A DNA stretch of 6,577 nt, taken from positions 1 through 6,577 of the forward strand of contig DJFA01000116.1 in NCBI GenBank assembly GCA_002431975.1, given 5' to 3'. Shown here in pieces: positions 4,964 through 6,577 of the stretch. Numbering within the stretch: the first letter of the stretch is position 1; every line of letters starts with the position of its first letter. The notes beneath the pieces were generated by a model. That model was not told the origin of the DNA and made no database searches. It saw only the letters and a program-made list of their open reading frames with translations. This DNA comes from Ruminococcus sp. UBA5884. Lineage in GTDB: Bacteria > Bacillota > Clostridia > Oscillospirales > Ruminococcaceae. The position numbers and the translations under genes were made by a program.

Positions 4964-6575
4964 TCTTATCACCTTCTTTTTTATAGATTTTATTTATCAT
5001 GCCTCTGAATATATTGATTGCTTTTGGCAATGAATAAAGCTTGTTATCAAAGCGTTTTCCTGTCAAAGCTGTTTCCGGGGCATTGTCAGCAAATTCATGC
5101 ATACATCTGTAAGCAATTTGTCTTGCAGATTTATGCCATTCTGAAATTTTATCCTGTTTGTCGTCTTTACCAGGGTCTATGCTATAAAGCCAGTTTCTGA
5201 AAGGCATATCAAAATTGTAATAAAGTTTTGTTTTTGCGTCCTGCTGTATCTGTTTATATGTCTTGTCTTCTTTTTTGCCGCCTGAAGCAAGATACAGCTC
5301 TCCGGCAAACAATGAAATTGCATATGCCGCATCATCACATTTTTTTATTTCATTTTCTATATTATCTATCCAACCTTTGCCCAGTTCAGATAAAATTTCT
5401 GAATGGATAGCAAGCGAATCTGAAAATACATTCTTTACAAAGAAATCTTTATCACCATATTCAACTGATACTATCTGAGTTTTAAGTATATACTTGTCAT
5501 CTATAAGTTTATCTCCGCATATATACTGCTTATACCAGTTTATAACGCCTGCACAGTGATTTTCTTCACTATTATACAATACAGAAAAATCACGCCACAT
5601 TTGTCTTGAAGAATCATGTCTTTTAGGTGTATATTGTCCTTCAATCTCCTTGGACTTACGCCATACAGTCATAGGCTCAAAAAAAGCATTTTCTTTCTGA
5701 AAAAAGTCACCGCCTATAAGTTTATAGCCTACAACAGCACTTCCCCTTCTTATCAGAGATATTCTGCGTGACTGCATTGTATATAATTCTGCAAGATTAT
5801 CCTGAAAAGGTATTTCAGTACGTTCATCTGATGATATTTCTTCATGCTCCCATAATGGATTCTGATTAACCTGAATATCACTGCCATTTACAGCAACAAG
5901 ATTAAGCATCAATGTTTCAAACAGATTATTTCCAACATTGAAAATAAGTCCGAGTTTTCCGAGCCAGCCTGCTCCTACAGACGGCAGTTTTCCTCCTGCT
6001 TTAGCCTTTCCCTCTTTTGTAGGCTTTGAAGATGTATCATCATAGGCATTCAGATATAAAAGCCATCTTGCCGCCTGTGAATATGTAAGCTCATTTTTTG
6101 CCTTTCCTGAATATGCTGAAAATATTCTTATTTTATTGCTGCTTTCTGATACTTCACCATTAAGTTTTGAAGAATAATAATCAGTACCACTTTTCATGCC
6201 TGCAACCTGAAAAAACGGTCTTTCCGAATGAAACAGCCAGAAACGCTCATGCCATTCTTCAAGATATTCCCTTACAGCATTTTCAGGGAAACAGCCTTTT
6301 TCCCATAAGGCTTTCCAGCGGCTTTCTGCTTCATATTCATCTTCATCAAGTTCTGACTGTTCGCCGTTTTCATCATATCTTGAAAAAACAGTATGCAAAA
6401 CAGCAAGTATAACTCTCATTACTGCAATATCCTGTGTGGGAATTTCACCCCCCAGAGCCTTGTATCTGTGGGCATTTACAATTGCGTCCATAAGAGAAAC
6501 CTCTTTGATTTCGCAGTCATTTTCCATAACACGAATCCATGGTTCATCAATCAGATTAAATTCTTTTTCATTCAT
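4953..6575 (-). CDS. cas8e: Cascade large subunit Cas8e (Cse1/CasA)
   Basis: 540 residues, somewhat longer than E. coli CasA (502). Cas8e recognises the PAM, starts DNA unwinding and recruits Cas3. The start FNLIDEPWIRV (6-16) is the typical Cse1 opening (E. coli LLIDNWIPV). Other family-like regions are EEWHERFWLFHSERPFFQV (106-124), the central GAGWLGKLGLIF-NLFETLMLNLV block (201-227), which corresponds to the glycine-loop region involved in PAM reading in E. coli, and the basic C-terminal four-helix part (about 410-535) with FRNWLYSIDP at 459-468. A CxxC zinc-type pair as in the E. coli protein is not seen. The ATG is only two bases from the right edge, so its ribosome binding site is outside. 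The N-terminus fits the family, so the gene is probably complete. The stop overlaps the cse2 start by 11 bases. Confidence 0.95.
   Translation of the reverse strand: MNEKEFNLIDEPWIRVMENDCEIKEVSLMDAIVNAHRYKALGGEIPTQDIAVMRVILAVLHTVFSRYDENGEQSELDEDEYEAESRWKALWEKGCFPENAVREYLEEWHERFWLFHSERPFFQVAGMKSGTDYYSSKLNGEVSESSNKIRIFSAYSGKAKNELTYSQAARWLLYLNAYDDTSSKPTKEGKAKAGGKLPSVGAGWLGKLGLIFNVGNNLFETLMLNLVAVNGSDIQVNQNPLWEHEEISSDERTEIPFQDNLAELYTMQSRRISLIRRGSAVVGYKLIGGDFFQKENAFFEPMTVWRKSKEIEGQYTPKRHDSSRQMWRDFSVLYNSEENHCAGVINWYKQYICGDKLIDDKYILKTQIVSVEYGDKDFFVKNVFSDSLAIHSEILSELGKGWIDNIENEIKKCDDAAYAISLFAGELYLASGGKKEDKTYKQIQQDAKTKLYYNFDMPFRNWLYSIDPGKDDKQDKISEWHKSARQIAYRCMHEFADNAPETALTGKRFDNKLYSLPKAINIFRGMINKIYKKEGDKNGK
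4970..4976 (-). promoter_or_regulatory. Ribosome binding site deciding the cse2 start
   Basis: GAAGGTG on the minus strand lies six bases before the ATG at 4963 and includes the alternative GTG (4972-4970) itself. That makes the GTG an unlikely start. The site is inside the last codons of cas8e, so cse2 translation is probably coupled to it. Confidence 0.6.
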
Positions 6576-6577
6576 TT

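Noticed and set aside
4400..4972. GTG start for cse2 at 4972 and GTG start for cas6e at 2634.
   Set aside because: In both cases a Shine-Dalgarno sequence overlaps the GTG and is spaced for the nearby ATG. For cas6e the ATG also matches the family N-terminus MYLS.

Overview
This window holds seven adjacent genes of a type I-E CRISPR-Cas system and the leader-proximal end of its CRISPR array. The genes all lie on the minus strand in the canonical order cas8e (cse1/casA) - cse2 (casB) - cas7e (casC) - cas5e (casD) - cas6e (casE) - cas1 - cas2. The last gene is a natural fusion of Cas2 to a DnaQ-like DEDDh exonuclease. The array then runs off the left edge with three identical 28-base repeats at an exact 61-base period. 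cas3, which encodes the nuclease-helicase that Cascade recruits, is not in the window; it would be expected just upstream of cas8e, beyond the right edge.

Layout, read in the direction of transcription (right to left): cas8e 6575-4953, cse2 4963-4400, cas7e 4397-3309, cas5e 3305-2631, cas6e 2622-1987, cas1 1994-1056, cas2-DEDDh 1059-196, a 44-base leader 195-152, then repeat 1 (151-124), spacer 1, repeat 2 (90-63), spacer 2, repeat 3 (29-2). Every gene junction is an overlap or a gap of at most 8 bases, so the block reads as one translationally coupled operon, and no interval over 300 bases lacks a gene.

How the parts work together, from family knowledge: Cas1 and the Cas2-DEDDh fusion capture and trim foreign DNA and insert it at the leader end of the array. 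The array is transcribed leftwards. Cas6e cuts each repeat at the base of its hairpin and leaves an 8-base 5' handle. Cas8e, Cse2, Cas7e, Cas5e and Cas6e form Cascade on the crRNA, find PAM-flanked target DNA, and recruit Cas3.

Organism: the AT-rich coding DNA, the clear AGGTG/GGAG-type ribosome binding sites, the repeat resembling that of the Streptococcus thermophilus type I-E locus, and the Cas2-DnaQ fusion point to a Bacillota (Firmicutes) bacterium. A Clostridia/Ruminococcus-like gut or rumen organism is my best guess, but this is impression only. The system type is known. The less ordinary details are the fused exonuclease, a very short leader that abuts or overlaps the end of cas2 and holds a hairpin, a variable last handle base, and a substitution next to the Cas6e active-site histidine.
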